The notes under the pieces were generated by a model. That model was given only the letters and a program-made list of their open reading frames with translations, was not told the origin of the DNA and did not search any database. This document shows, piece by piece, positions 1 to 8,771 of a stretch of 33,228 nucleotides of DNA. This DNA comes from Pseudomonadota bacterium (GTDB lineage Bacteria; Pseudomonadota; Gammaproteobacteria; Burkholderiales; Burkholderiaceae_B), in NCBI GenBank assembly GCA_023388835.1, contig JAEWFK010000041.1:1-33228 (forward strand), given 5' to 3'. Positions within the stretch are counted from its first letter, which is position 1. Each line of letters begins with the position of its first letter. The position numbers and the translations under genes are program-made.

Positions 1-1
1 G

Positions 2-1414
2 GGCGGGGGGTGGGCAGGGCTGAGCGCCGCTGCGGCCGCCGTTCATCTGGGGCACGACACACACCTGTATGAATCGGCCGCCACACTGGGAGGCCGCGCC
101 CGCAGCGTTCATGCCCCCGCGCTGGACACCGAGATCGACAACGGCCAACACATTCTTCTCGGAGCCTATAGCGCCACGTTGGCACTGATGCGCGTCCTGG
201 GGCTGGACCCTTCCCGGCACTTCATCCGGCTACCGCTGAGCGTGCGCAGCGCAGACGGAAGAATCAGGGTGCAGGCCTTTGCCGGGCTGCCGGCACCGCT
301 GCATATTGCCGCCGGCCTGATGGTGGCAAAGGGCCTGAACTGGAAGGAGAAGCGAGCCATCGCGCGCGCCATTACCGCGCTGCGTCGGCATGACTGGACA
401 GTTCCCAGAGCCGCCACGGTCCAGGACTGGCTGTCGCTCACCTTGCAACCCGCACGCGTGCGGGAGCTGCTCTGGATTCCGCTGTGCATTGCCACACTCA
501 ATACGCCGGCGGACCGCGCCTGCGGTCAACTCTTTGCGAACGTACTGCGCGACAGCCTCGGTTCCGCGCGACGCGACGCCAGCGAAATACTGATTCCGCG
601 CACCGGCCTGACCGAGCTGTGGCCGACCACTTTGCAAGCTCTCGCCCGCAGAGGTGAACTGGGCCGGGCGTCGGGCGGCCGGCTCGACATTCGCCTTTCA
701 ACGACGATACGCGCGCTCCGGTATGCAGAAAGAGATGCGAGCCACGATGATGGCTCAGTCACTGTCGGCATGGATCGGACTGTCGATACGGCTGGACTGA
801 TCTTGGACGGGCACCGCGAGCGTTACGATGCCGTCGTGCTGTGCGGCAACACACCCTCCACCGCCCGGCTTCTCAGCACCCTGCCCAAGCGGCCGGGCGA
901 CACCGACTTCGTGGAGAGGCTGGACGCCTTCGAACACGCACCCATTGGCACGCTTACGCTGCAACTAAATCGCCCGTTCAAGCTGCCGGCGCCCATGCTG
1001 CTGCTTCATGAGGATCGGGCTCGGAAGCATTTCGGGCAGTGGGTGTTCCAAGGACAGGATGCGGAAAGCCGGCTGCTGCATGTGGTCGTGAGCGATGCAG
1101 GGACGATGATGCAGGCTGACCGTTCTGCGGCGGTCACGGGCATGATCGCGCAGTTGCAGGAGCAGTTGCGAGGCGCGTCCTTGCCGGCCGTTACGCGGCA
1201 TGCCTTGATTGTGGAGAAGCGTGCGACCTTTCTTTCCGTCCCTGGGTTGCGGCGACCGGGGAACCGGACGCCGTGGCGGGGGGTGTGGGTGGCCGGAGAT
1301 TGGACAGACACAGGCTATCCGGCGGTACTGGAGGGGGCGGTACGCAGTGGTCAGGCGGCCATTCAGGAAATCCATGCAGCTGCGGCTTCTGCCCTTGAGC
1401 GCGTGGGTCCTTAA
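2..1414 (+). CDS. hpnE: Hydroxysqualene dehydroxylase HpnE (5' end outside window)
   Basis: This is a FAD-dependent amine-oxidase/phytoene-desaturase-type enzyme. The family reduces hydroxysqualene to squalene in the HpnCDE route that feeds hopanoid synthesis. The open frame runs in from the left edge. Its first visible residues are GGGWAGLSAA, the dinucleotide-binding glycine motif, so only a handful of N-terminal residues are missing. An ExxxxLGGRAR segment follows (the usual second FAD-contact region), and a GDWTDTGYPAVLEGAVRSG segment near the C terminus is the typical closing FAD motif. About 470 residues are visible, near full family length. It converges on crcB with a 16-base gap. hpnC and hpnD would be expected just upstream, outside the window. 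The family call is strong; the exact substrate is inferred from HpnE similarity. Confidence 0.88.
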   Translation, partial: GGGWAGLSAAAAAVHLGHDTHLYESAATLGGRARSVHAPALDTEIDNGQHILLGAYSATLALMRVLGLDPSRHFIRLPLSVRSADGRIRVQAFAGLPAPLHIAAGLMVAKGLNWKEKRAIARAITALRRHDWTVPRAATVQDWLSLTLQPARVRELLWIPLCIATLNTPADRACGQLFANVLRDSLGSARRDASEILIPRTGLTELWPTTLQALARRGELGRASGGRLDIRLSTTIRALRYAERDASHDDGSVTVGMDRTVDTAGLILDGHRERYDAVVLCGNTPSTARLLSTLPKRPGDTDFVERLDAFEHAPIGTLTLQLNRPFKLPAPMLLLHEDRARKHFGQWVFQGQDAESRLLHVVVSDAGTMMQADRSAAVTGMIAQLQEQLRGASLPAVTRHALIVEKRATFLSVPGLRRPGNRTPWRGVWVAGDWTDTGYPAVLEGAVRSGQAAIQEIHAAAASALERVGP

Positions 1415-1430
1415 GGGCGCGATCACCGAC

Positions 1431-1826
1431 TCAAGAACCCAGAACGCCGAGTCGCCCGGCCGTATAAAACCCCAGCCCCGTCGCCGCAAGGCTGCCGAAC
1501 AGACTCACCGCCGCGTAGCCGCCCGCCGACAGATAAGCTCCCCGCAACAGCATAGACACCGTCTCGCCGGAAAATGTCGAGAAAGTCGTCATTCCACCCA
1601 GAAAGCCCGTAAACATGAACAAGCGCAGCCAGACCGGAATATCCGGCTGAGCAGCGAGCACGCCCAAAAGCAGACCTACCAGATAGCCGCCGCCGAGATT
1701 GGCCGCGAGCGTCCCCCAGGGCCAGACTGCAGCAGAAGCATTCAACCATAGTGCTAACAGCCATCTGCACAAGGCGCCCATCGCAGCGCCTAGACAAACG
1801 GCCAGTGCATTGCCTGCGGTCAGCAC
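1431..1826 (-). CDS. crcB: Fluoride ion channel CrcB/Fluc
   Basis: A small four-helix inner-membrane protein of 131 residues, the normal size for Fluc channels, which work as dual-topology dimers exporting fluoride. Visible marks are the conserved Asn in GTLAANLGG (about residue 43) and the family signature GFLGGMTTFSTF (residues 74-85), with four hydrophobic segments around them. The start is GTG at 1824-1826, chosen because it directly precedes the first hydrophobic segment and no in-frame ATG is nearby; the ribosome site is poor. The gene lies 14 bases after the thrC stop on the same strand, so it is probably the last gene of the alaC-hom-thrC transcript. I see no fluoride riboswitch in the short gap. 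Confidence 0.93.
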   Translation of the reverse strand: MLTAGNALAVCLGAAMGALCRWLLALWLNASAAVWPWGTLAANLGGGYLVGLLLGVLAAQPDIPVWLRLFMFTGFLGGMTTFSTFSGETVSMLLRGAYLSAGGYAAVSLFGSLAATGLGFYTAGRLGVLGS

Positions 1827-1840
1827 CTTCGCCCGCCTAC

Positions 1841-3268
1841 TCAGGGCGCTTCAGAATTCGGCAGCGGAGCATGCTCACGGATGTACTCGCGCACCTGTTC
1901 CAGGTCGCATGCCATGCTTACCACTCGCTGCGGCAACGCGGAAAGGCCTGACAGATGATCCGGCACCGGCGGCTCCACCCCGGTCGCCTCGCGGATGGTT
2001 TCGGCGAACTTCGCCGGCAGTGCCGTCTCCAGCACCAGCATCGGCACGCCGTCTTCGACATACTCGGCGGCGACCTTCACGCCATCAGCCGTGTGCGGGT
2101 CGATCAGCAGCCCCAAGTCGCCGAGTACCCGCTTGATCGTCGCCAGGCGGTCCGCATGCGAGCTCGTACCCGACACGAAACCATAACGCTCTTCGAACTG
2201 TGGCTTGAGCTCGCCAAGGTCGAATGAGCCGTCGGCCTCGAGTCCCTGCCAGAGATCGCGCAGCTTGCCGTGATCGCGGCCCAACAGGTCGAACACGAAT
2301 CGTTCGAAGTTCGATGCCTTGGAAATATCCATGGAGGGACTGGATGTTGCATGTGTCTGCGCCGATGAACGGGGGCGGTAGACGCCCGTGCGGAAGAACT
2401 CTTCCAGCACATTGTTCTCGTTGGTGGCGAGCACCAGCCGGCGTATGGGCAGCCCCATTTCGCGGGCGATATGCCCCGCGAGAATATTCCCGAAGTTGCC
2501 CGATGGCACACAGAACGAGACCTGTTGCTCGCTGGAGGACGTGGCACGCAACCAGCCCCAGAAGTAATACACCACTTGCGCGGCGATACGCGCCCAGTTG
2601 ATGGAGTTCACCGCACCGATACGGTAGGCGGTCTTGAATTCGAGGTCGCCTGCCAGCGCCTTGACGATGTCCTGACAGTCGTCGAACACGCCTTCGATGG
2701 CGATGTTGTGGATGTTCTCATCTTGCAGCGAATACATCTGCGCGCGTTGGAAGGCGCTCATGCGCCCTTGGGGCGACAGCATGAACACCGTCACGCCCCG
2801 CTTGCCGCGCATGGCGTATTCCGCCGCCGAGCCGGTATCGCCTGAGGTCGCCCCCAGTATATTCAGCGTCGCGCCGCGATGCTCCAGGACGTACTCGAAG
2901 ACCTGGCCAAGGAACTGCATGGCCATATCCTTGAAGGCGAGCGTCGGTCCTTCCGACAGGCCCAACAGGCTGACACCACCAGAGAGCGGCTTCAGCGGGA
3001 CCATTTCCGCACCGGGGAAAGCGCTTTTGCTATAGGCGGCCCGTGTCAGCGTCAGGAGGTCCTCGCGGGGAATATCGTCGATGAACAGCGACAGGATCTC
3101 CGCGGCGAGTTCGGCATAGCCCAACGGGCGCCAGGCCTCGAGCGTGGCGGCCGACAGCTTCGGAATCGATTCCGGTACGGCCAAGCCGCCGTCGGGAGCC
3201 AAGCCTTCCAGCAGAATATCGCAGAAGGGCTGCGGCGCCATGCCGCCGCGGGTGGAGACGTATTTCAT
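1841..3268 (-). CDS. thrC: Threonine synthase
   Basis: A PLP enzyme of 475 residues that converts O-phosphohomoserine to threonine, the last step of threonine synthesis. It starts with the family N terminus MKYVSTRGG. The PLP lysine is K113 in GPTLAFKDMAMQ, and the phosphate-cradle motif GATSGDTGSAAE follows. The length matches the longer proteobacterial ThrC class. The ATG at 3266-3268 overlaps the hom TGA in an ATGA, and GAGGA lies six bases upstream in the hom tail. An in-frame extension to 3511 exists but runs through hom and does not resemble ThrC, so it is rejected. Neighbours hom upstream and crcB downstream support one operon. Confidence 0.96.
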   Translation of the reverse strand: MKYVSTRGGMAPQPFCDILLEGLAPDGGLAVPESIPKLSAATLEAWRPLGYAELAAEILSLFIDDIPREDLLTLTRAAYSKSAFPGAEMVPLKPLSGGVSLLGLSEGPTLAFKDMAMQFLGQVFEYVLEHRGATLNILGATSGDTGSAAEYAMRGKRGVTVFMLSPQGRMSAFQRAQMYSLQDENIHNIAIEGVFDDCQDIVKALAGDLEFKTAYRIGAVNSINWARIAAQVVYYFWGWLRATSSSEQQVSFCVPSGNFGNILAGHIAREMGLPIRRLVLATNENNVLEEFFRTGVYRPRSSAQTHATSSPSMDISKASNFERFVFDLLGRDHGKLRDLWQGLEADGSFDLGELKPQFEERYGFVSGTSSHADRLATIKRVLGDLGLLIDPHTADGVKVAAEYVEDGVPMLVLETALPAKFAETIREATGVEPPVPDHLSGLSALPQRVVSMACDLEQVREYIREHAPLPNSEAP

Positions 3269-4572
3269 ATCAGTTCCTCGACGCGCAGACGCGTCACTTC
3301 CGAGCGCACGAAGGGCAGCTTGTGCATCTTCTCGATGGCATCGACCACAGCGCCTTCGCGCGCGCGGTGCAAGAGGAAGATGATGGACGCTTCGTCTGAT
3401 TGGTAGGGTTCCTGGAACATCGACCCGATGGAGATGCCCGCATCGGCCAGAATTCGCGAGATGTCCGCCAGCACTCCGGGGCGATCTTCGACCCGCAGGC
3501 GCAGGTAGCAAGATGACTGGATGTCCCTGGCCGGGAGGATGGGAATGTCCTTCACGGCGTCGGGCTGGAATGCCAGGTGCGGAACGCGGTGCTCGGGGTC
3601 GGCCGATTCCAGCCGTGCGACATCGACCAGGTCAGCGACCACGGCCGAAGCGGTCGGCATCTCGCCGGCGCCCTGACCGTAGTAAAGCGTGGGGCCGACC
3701 ACATCGCCATGCACCAGCACGGCATTCATTGCACCGTCGACACTCGCCAAGAGGCTCGCCATGGGAATCAAAGTGGGATGCACGCGCAGCTCGATGCCGT
3801 CTTCGCGCCGGCGGGTGATGCCCAGCAGCTTGATGCGATAGCCCAAGCGGGCGGCATGCTGGATGTCTTCCGCTTCCAGCTTGGAAATGCCTTCGATACA
3901 CGCTTTTTCGAATTGCACTGGAATACCGAAAGCCATCGATGCCAGCAGCGTGAGTTTGTGCGCGGCGTCCACGCCCTCGATATCGAAGGTGGGATCGGCT
4001 TCGGCATAGCCCAGCCGTTGCGCTTCCGCCAGCACCGTGTTGAACGGCAGCCCGCGACTCTGCATTTCTGACAAGATGAAGTTGGTGGTGCCGTTGATGA
4101 TGCCGGCAATCCAGTCGATGCGATTGGCGGTCAGGCCTTCGCGCATGGCCTTGATGATGGGAATGCCGCCGGCCACCGCCGCTTCGAAGGCCACCATGAC
4201 GCTCTTTTCGCTGGCGGCATCGAAGATCTCGTTACCATGCTTGGCCAGCAAGGCCTTGTTGGCCGTCACCACGTGCTTGCCCTGTGCAATGGCTTCCATC
4301 ACCCATTCACGGGCCGTGGTATCGCCGCCTATCAATTCCACCACGATGTCGATATCCGGATCGCGGGCAATCTCAAGGCCGTCAGTCGTGATGTGCAGAT
4401 TGGTGTCGCCCAGGAGCCTGCGGGCCTTTTCGACATCGCGCACGGCCACCGCCGTGATCTCGATGCGCCGCCCGGCACGCCGGGCGATTTCTTCCGCGTT
4501 ACTCTGCAACACCTTCCAGGTACCGCCACCAACGACGCCCAGCCCCAGCAAACCCACCTTGATGGAAGTCAT
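3265..4572 (-). CDS. hom: Homoserine dehydrogenase (with ACT domain)
   Basis: An NAD(P)H-dependent enzyme of 435 residues that reduces aspartate semialdehyde to homoserine, the branch point to threonine and methionine. The Rossmann motif GLGVVGGG is at residues 10-17, TANKALLA at 103-110, and the catalytic-domain motif GIINGTTNFIL is near 160. A C-terminal ACT domain (starting near residue 350, with a VEDRPGVLADISRILADAGI-type core) suggests feedback control by threonine, as in this subfamily. It overlaps alaC upstream (ATGA at 4569-4572) and thrC downstream (ATGA at 3265-3268), so translation of the three genes is probably coupled. No unusual residues were noticed. Confidence 0.97.
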   Translation of the reverse strand: MTSIKVGLLGLGVVGGGTWKVLQSNAEEIARRAGRRIEITAVAVRDVEKARRLLGDTNLHITTDGLEIARDPDIDIVVELIGGDTTAREWVMEAIAQGKHVVTANKALLAKHGNEIFDAASEKSVMVAFEAAVAGGIPIIKAMREGLTANRIDWIAGIINGTTNFILSEMQSRGLPFNTVLAEAQRLGYAEADPTFDIEGVDAAHKLTLLASMAFGIPVQFEKACIEGISKLEAEDIQHAARLGYRIKLLGITRRREDGIELRVHPTLIPMASLLASVDGAMNAVLVHGDVVGPTLYYGQGAGEMPTASAVVADLVDVARLESADPEHRVPHLAFQPDAVKDIPILPARDIQSSCYLRLRVEDRPGVLADISRILADAGISIGSMFQEPYQSDEASIIFLLHRAREGAVVDAIEKMHKLPFVRSEVTRLRVEELI

Positions 4573-5756
4573 TTCCCTACACCGTCCTTACGGAACATAT
4601 CCTTGATGCCACGCACCGCCTGACGGGTGCGTTGCTCGTTTTCGATCAGCGCAAAGCGCACGTATTCGTCGCCGTATTCACCGAAGCCCACGCCCGGGGA
4701 CACGGCCACCTTCGCATCGGCCAGCAGCCGCTTGGAAAACTCCAGAGAGCCAAGCGAACGATAGGCTTCCGGAATACGGGCCCAGATGTACATCGACGCC
4801 ATGGGAACGTCGACCATCCAGCCGGCTTCGTGCAGCCCCTTGGCGAGGACGTCGCGGCGATTCTGATACTGGGCCACGACCTCGGCCACGCAATCCTGCG
4901 GGCCTTCCAGCGCGGCAATGGATGCCACCTGGATGGGAGTGAACGTCCCGTAGTCGTGATAGCTTTTGATCCGGGCCAGCGCGTTGACGAGCTGCTGGTT
5001 GCCGACCATGAAGCCCACGCGCCAGCCGGCCATGTTGTAGCTCTTGCTCATGGTGAAGAATTCGACCGCCACATCGCGGGCGCCTTCGACCTGCATGATG
5101 GACGGCGCCACATAGCCGTCGAAGGTGATGTCGGCATATGCCAGGTCGTGCACGACCAGAATATTGTGTTCCTTCGCCAGCGCAATAATGCGCTCGAAGA
5201 AGGACAGATCCACGCACTGTGCCGTCGGATTGCTGGGAAAGCCCAGAATCATCATCTTGGGACGTGGAATGGTCTCGCGCACGGCGCGTTCGATTTCTTC
5301 GAAGAAATCAAGGCCCGGCACGATGGGCACCGAACGAATGTTGGCCCCGGCAATGACGGCACCATAGATGTGTATCGGGTAGCTGGGATTGGGCACCAGC
5401 ACGGTGTCGCCGCGATCAAGCGTCGCCAGCATCAAGTGGGCAAGACCCTCTTTGGAGCCAATGGTGACGATGGCCTCTGAATCCGGATCGATCTGCACAT
5501 CGTAGCGGCGTTCGTACCAGCCCGAAATCGCCTTGCGCAAGCGGGGGATGCCCTTGGACACGGAATACCCGTGAGTGTCGGGCCGGTTGACCGCCTCGAC
5601 CAGCTTGTCCACGATGTGCCGCGGGGTCGGACCGTCCGGGTTGCCCATGGACATATCAATGATGTCTTCGCCCCGTCGGCGCGCCGCCATCTTCAGTTCG
5701 CCCGTAATATTGAAGACATACGGAGGCAGGCGCTCGATACGAGGAAACGTGCTCAT
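4569..5756 (-). CDS. alaC: Alanine transaminase AlaC-type (class I/II aminotransferase)
   Basis: A fold-type I PLP aminotransferase of 395 residues. Closest by eye to the AlaC/YfdZ group, which makes alanine from pyruvate and glutamate. The PLP lysine is K238 in TMSKSYNMAGWRVGF; other marks are the cofactor-contact segments FPSNPTAQ (about 173-180) and HDLAYADI (203-210). The ATG at 5754-5756 has AAGGA six bases upstream. It is first in the alaC-hom-thrC set and overlaps hom by ATGA, an arrangement common in Burkholderiales genomes. In many annotations this protein is labelled only pyridoxal-phosphate-dependent aminotransferase. The alanine specificity is inferred from the family, while operon context would also allow a role in aspartate-family metabolism. 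Confidence 0.88.
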   Translation of the reverse strand: MSTFPRIERLPPYVFNITGELKMAARRRGEDIIDMSMGNPDGPTPRHIVDKLVEAVNRPDTHGYSVSKGIPRLRKAISGWYERRYDVQIDPDSEAIVTIGSKEGLAHLMLATLDRGDTVLVPNPSYPIHIYGAVIAGANIRSVPIVPGLDFFEEIERAVRETIPRPKMMILGFPSNPTAQCVDLSFFERIIALAKEHNILVVHDLAYADITFDGYVAPSIMQVEGARDVAVEFFTMSKSYNMAGWRVGFMVGNQQLVNALARIKSYHDYGTFTPIQVASIAALEGPQDCVAEVVAQYQNRRDVLAKGLHEAGWMVDVPMASMYIWARIPEAYRSLGSLEFSKRLLADAKVAVSPGVGFGEYGDEYVRFALIENEQRTRQAVRGIKDMFRKDGVGK

Positions 5757-5801
5757 GGTGATCCTTGAGTGGAAATGGAAACGGGCTTCAGAGAGTTGAA
5801 A

Positions 5802-5860
5802 GGCGCAGGTTGCGCCGCAGCAAACTCGCTAATCTAGCGTAAAGCCGGGCGACGCGGCAA
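5802..5860 (-). promoter_or_regulatory. Candidate alaC promoter and leader hairpin
   Basis: On the minus strand, TTGCCG (5855-5860) and TAGATT (5831-5836) sit 18 bases apart, each matching four of six sigma-70 consensus bases. Just downstream, GGCGCA and TGCGCC (5802-5807 and 5811-5816) form a 6-base stem with a 3-base loop in the presumed alaC leader. The rest of the 193-base alaC/Mth938 divergent gap shows no other clear signal except a TATGAT on the plus strand. Assignment is by eye only. Confidence 0.3.
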
Positions 5861-5920
5861 ATAGGATCTAGTTTAATCGATTCACGAAGCCGGCCGCAGC
5901 GCAGAAAGGGCGGCATGCGC

Positions 5921-5926
5921 TATGAT
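5921..5926 (+). promoter_or_regulatory. Candidate -10 box for the Mth938-bcp-phoH transcript
   Basis: TATGAT (five of six consensus bases) lies 23 bases before the TTG start at 5950. No good -35 hexamer is visible at the right distance (the -35 position reads about AGCGCA). If used, the 5' untranslated leader would be only about 17 bases. Confidence 0.3.
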
Positions 5927-5949
5927 GAAACCCACTTGGGGAGTCACTC

Positions 5950-6393
5950 TTGCTATTACAGAAAGAATCCAACCCTGGACTCAATACCGTCACCGCGTAC
6001 GGCGCGGGCTATGTCGAGATCAACGGCGAACGCCACCGCCGGCCGGTGCGTTTCGAGGCTGAAGGCCCGGTGGACGATTGGCCGGTCGAAGATCCGGCGC
6101 AGCTCACGGTTGCTGCACTGCGGGAACTCGCAGGCCTCAAAGAGTCAGCAGCTGACCCCATGGCGTTCCTGGACGGCGACGCACCGGCCGCTTCCACTGG
6201 CGTGGAAGTCGTCATCATCGGCACGGGCGACAAGCACATCATGCTGGCCCACTCGCTCACGGCGGCGCTGCTACGCCAAGGGATAGGCGTGGAATCCATG
6301 TCCACTCAGGCGGCAGCGCGCACCTACAACATACTCATGTCAGAAGGCCGGCGCGTGGTCGCCGCCCTGATACCTCCGCAGGAGAATGAATGA
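5950..6393 (+). CDS. Mth938-like domain protein (DUF498/NDUFAF3 family)
   Basis: A 147-residue protein of the Mth938-like fold. The family includes the mitochondrial complex I assembly factor NDUFAF3, but the bacterial members have no settled function. The typical core is visible: a GTGDKHIMLAH segment, then GIGVESMSTQAAARTYNIL, then EGRRVVAALI near the C terminus. The start is TTG at 5950-5952, chosen because GGGGAG at 5938-5943 is well placed six bases upstream and the protein reads as homologous from here; no in-frame ATG fits. The stop overlaps the bcp ATG (ATGA at 6390-6393), so it is co-translated with the peroxiredoxin. No catalytic residues can be assigned. Confidence 0.85.
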   Translation: MLLQKESNPGLNTVTAYGAGYVEINGERHRRPVRFEAEGPVDDWPVEDPAQLTVAALRELAGLKESAADPMAFLDGDAPAASTGVEVVIIGTGDKHIMLAHSLTAALLRQGIGVESMSTQAAARTYNILMSEGRRVVAALIPPQENE

Positions 6394-6857
6394 CCCGTAT
6401 TGCCGTTGGTCAGGCCGTCCCACCATTCACGGCCATATCGACTCAGGGAGAACTTTCCCTGGAATCGTTGAAGGGCCGCAAGACGGTGCTCTATTTTTAT
6501 CCGAAGGACAACACTCCGGGCTGCACCACGCAGGCCCAGGGCTTTCGCGATCGCCATGACGAATTCGTGGCGGCGGGCGCGCGCATCGTTGGGGTATCGC
6601 GCGACTCCTTGAAGTCTCACGAGAACTTCATCGCCAAACAGTCCCTGCCCTTCCCACTTATTTCAGATGCCGAAGAAACCCTCTGCCAGCTCTTCGACGT
6701 CATCAAGATGAAGAACATGTATGGCAAACAGGTGCGCGGCATCGAGCGCAGCACCTTCCTCATCGACACAGACGGTGTACTGCATCGGGAATGGCGCGGC
6801 CTGCGCGTGCCCGGTCACGTTGAAGCCGTACTGCAGGCGGTCAAGGACGGCGACTGA
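6390..6857 (+). CDS. bcp: Thioredoxin-dependent peroxiredoxin Bcp/PrxQ
   Basis: A cytosolic thiol peroxidase of 155 residues that reduces hydrogen peroxide and organic peroxides. The peroxidatic cysteine is C45 in the conserved DNTPGCTTQAQGF, after a YFYPKD strand. The E. coli-type resolving cysteine five residues on (C50) is replaced by Gln. The only other cysteine is C99 in ETLCQLFDVI, so this member is either a 1-Cys enzyme or uses a different resolving partner. The ATG at 6390 overlaps the upstream TGA, with AGGAG five to six bases before it. The PIN-PhoH gene follows after 40 bases, probably on the same transcript. Confidence 0.95.
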   Translation: MTRIAVGQAVPPFTAISTQGELSLESLKGRKTVLYFYPKDNTPGCTTQAQGFRDRHDEFVAAGARIVGVSRDSLKSHENFIAKQSLPFPLISDAEETLCQLFDVIKMKNMYGKQVRGIERSTFLIDTDGVLHREWRGLRVPGHVEAVLQAVKDGD

Positions 6858-6897
6858 GCCCTCGGTCGCCCGACAACATAACAGGAGCACCCAGGCC

Positions 6898-8754
6898 ATG
6901 CCCTTACCGAAACTGCCCACGAAGATGGGTGACCGGATCGCCCATAAGGATTCTGGCGAATCCAGCACCGAGGCCCTGACTCCTCCGGCCTCTGCCCCCG
7001 CCTCTGCTGCGGTCGCCGCAAAACGGCCGGCCGCCGCAAAGCCGGCCACCGCTGCCCTGCTCACGAAGAAATCCGCGACGGACAAAACCGCCCCGCAGAG
7101 CGGGGCTGCCTCGCGTCCGAAGCCGGCTGCCTCGCGCTCGCGCGGGGCGCCCGAAGCCGCGCCTGCGGTCCCGGATGAGGTGTCGATCGCTGCTCCGACT
7201 GAAACAGTGATGGAAGAGGCGCCGCACGCCGTCGTGAGCACGACCGCACCGACACCGCAGCCGACACCGACGCCGCAGCCGACCCACACCGCAGAGGCTG
7301 CACAGCCCGCGCGCAGCGCCAAAGCTAAAAAACGCGTCCGGCTACCGGCCGCGCGCCGCAAGCTGTTCGTGCTGGATACCAATGTATTGCTGCATGACTC
7401 GAACTCGCTCTTCAAGTTCGAGGAACACGACATCTATCTGCCCATGATCGTGCTCGAGGAGCTCGACAACCACAAGAAGGGCATGTCGGAAGTGGCGCGC
7501 AATGCGCGGCAGGTCAGCCGCTCGCTGGACTCGCTGGTGAACGAAGCCGCTGATCTAGAGAAAGGCGTGAATCTGGACGCTCTGGGCAACCAGGAAGCAC
7601 TGGGCCAATTGCAGCTGCAGACGTCCGCGCTGAATCTCACCTTGCCGATCGAGCTGCCGCTGGGCAAGGCCGACCATGTCATCCTGGGTGTGGTGCATGC
7701 CTTGAAGGCCATGTATCCCAAGCGCAGCGTGGTGCTGGTGTCCAAGGACATCAATATCCGCCTGAAAGCGCGCGCCCTGGGCATGGACGCCGAAGACTAC
7801 CTGAACGATCGGGTACTGGACGACTCCGATCTGCTGTATGACGGCGTCATGCCGCTGCCCGAGAACTTCTGGCTCAAGCACGGCAAAGGCGTTGAGTCCT
7901 GGCAACAGGGAGGCACCACCTTCTACCGCATCAAGGGCCCGCTGTGCAGCGAATTCCTGGTCAACCAGTTCGTCTACCTGGACGGCGAGATGCCGCTGCA
8001 CGCGCAAGTTCGCGAAGTCAGCGGAAAGTCCGCTGTGCTTGCCACGCTGCGTGATCACAGTCATGGCCGCAACAGCGTCTGGGGCATCACCGCCCGCAAT
8101 CGCGAACAGAATTTCGCGCTCAACCTACTCATGAACCCGGATTGCGACTTCGTCTCGCTGCTCGGGCAGGCCGGCACCGGCAAGACCCTGCTCGCCCTTG
8201 CTGCGGGGCTGGCCCAGACGCTGGAGACCAATCGCTACAACGAGATCATCATCACCCGGGCCACCGTGCCGGTGGGTGATGACATCGGGTTCCTGCCCGG
8301 CACCGAAGAGGAAAAAATGCTGCCGTGGATGGGCGCGCTGGAAGACAATCTGGAAGTCCTCCACCTGGGCGCCGGACGCCACGACCTGGCCAGCGACAGC
8401 GGTTCGACCGACTGGAACAAGCAGTCGACCATGGAACTGATCCGTTCGCGCATCAAGGTGAAGTCGCTCAACTTCATGCGGGGCCGCACCTTTCTGAACA
8501 AGTACCTGATCATCGATGAAGCGCAGAACCTCACGCCCAAACAGATGAAGACGCTGGTGACGCGAGCGGGCCCCGGCACCAAGATCATCTGTCTGGGCAA
8601 CATCGCCCAGATCGATACACCCTACCTCACGGAAGGCAGCTCGGGACTCACCTACGTGGTGGACCGCTTCAAGGGCTGGCCGCACGCCGGCCACATCACG
8701 CTGCAACGCGGGGAGCGCTCACGACTGGCGGACTACGCCAGCGAAGCGCTCTGA
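6898..8754 (+). CDS. PIN domain-PhoH-type ATPase fusion (PhoH2/YlaK-like)
   Basis: A 618-residue protein joining a PIN-type RNase domain to a PhoH ATPase. Members of this PhoH2 architecture have been reported as sequence-directed RNA helicase/RNases. PIN acidic residues are visible: D160 in FVLDTNVLL, the E187-E188 pair in VLEELDNH, D259 and D284. The PhoH part has Walker A GQAGTGKT (423-430) and Walker B YLIIDEAQ (536-543). Residues 1 to about 150 are low-complexity, rich in Ala, Pro, Thr and Lys, with a PTPQPT repeat, and look disordered. The ATG at 6898 follows ACAGGAG (6881-6887) with about ten bases of spacing; an in-frame ATG at 6721 lies inside bcp and is rejected. pdxA follows after 17 bases. 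Confidence 0.93.
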   Translation: MPLPKLPTKMGDRIAHKDSGESSTEALTPPASAPASAAVAAKRPAAAKPATAALLTKKSATDKTAPQSGAASRPKPAASRSRGAPEAAPAVPDEVSIAAPTETVMEEAPHAVVSTTAPTPQPTPTPQPTHTAEAAQPARSAKAKKRVRLPAARRKLFVLDTNVLLHDSNSLFKFEEHDIYLPMIVLEELDNHKKGMSEVARNARQVSRSLDSLVNEAADLEKGVNLDALGNQEALGQLQLQTSALNLTLPIELPLGKADHVILGVVHALKAMYPKRSVVLVSKDINIRLKARALGMDAEDYLNDRVLDDSDLLYDGVMPLPENFWLKHGKGVESWQQGGTTFYRIKGPLCSEFLVNQFVYLDGEMPLHAQVREVSGKSAVLATLRDHSHGRNSVWGITARNREQNFALNLLMNPDCDFVSLLGQAGTGKTLLALAAGLAQTLETNRYNEIIITRATVPVGDDIGFLPGTEEEKMLPWMGALEDNLEVLHLGAGRHDLASDSGSTDWNKQSTMELIRSRIKVKSLNFMRGRTFLNKYLIIDEAQNLTPKQMKTLVTRAGPGTKIICLGNIAQIDTPYLTEGSSGLTYVVDRFKGWPHAGHITLQRGERSRLADYASEAL

Positions 8755-8771
8755 TACTGGGAGCGCAAGGA

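Noticed and set aside
1391..1418. Inverted GCCCTT/AAGGGC at the end of hpnE as a terminator
   Set aside because: Only a 6-base stem with a 16-base loop and no U-run; too weak to call.
3269..3511. N-terminal extension of thrC
   Set aside because: Runs through the end of hom and does not resemble ThrC; the MKYVSTRGG start with an ATGA overlap is clearly right.
6721..6897. N-terminal extension of the PIN-PhoH protein into bcp
   Set aside because: Out of frame within bcp coding sequence; ACAGGAG before 6898 marks the start.
7249..7293. Tandem repeat encoding PTPQPT in the phoH gene
   Set aside because: Only about two imperfect copies; noted as low complexity rather than a variable-number repeat.
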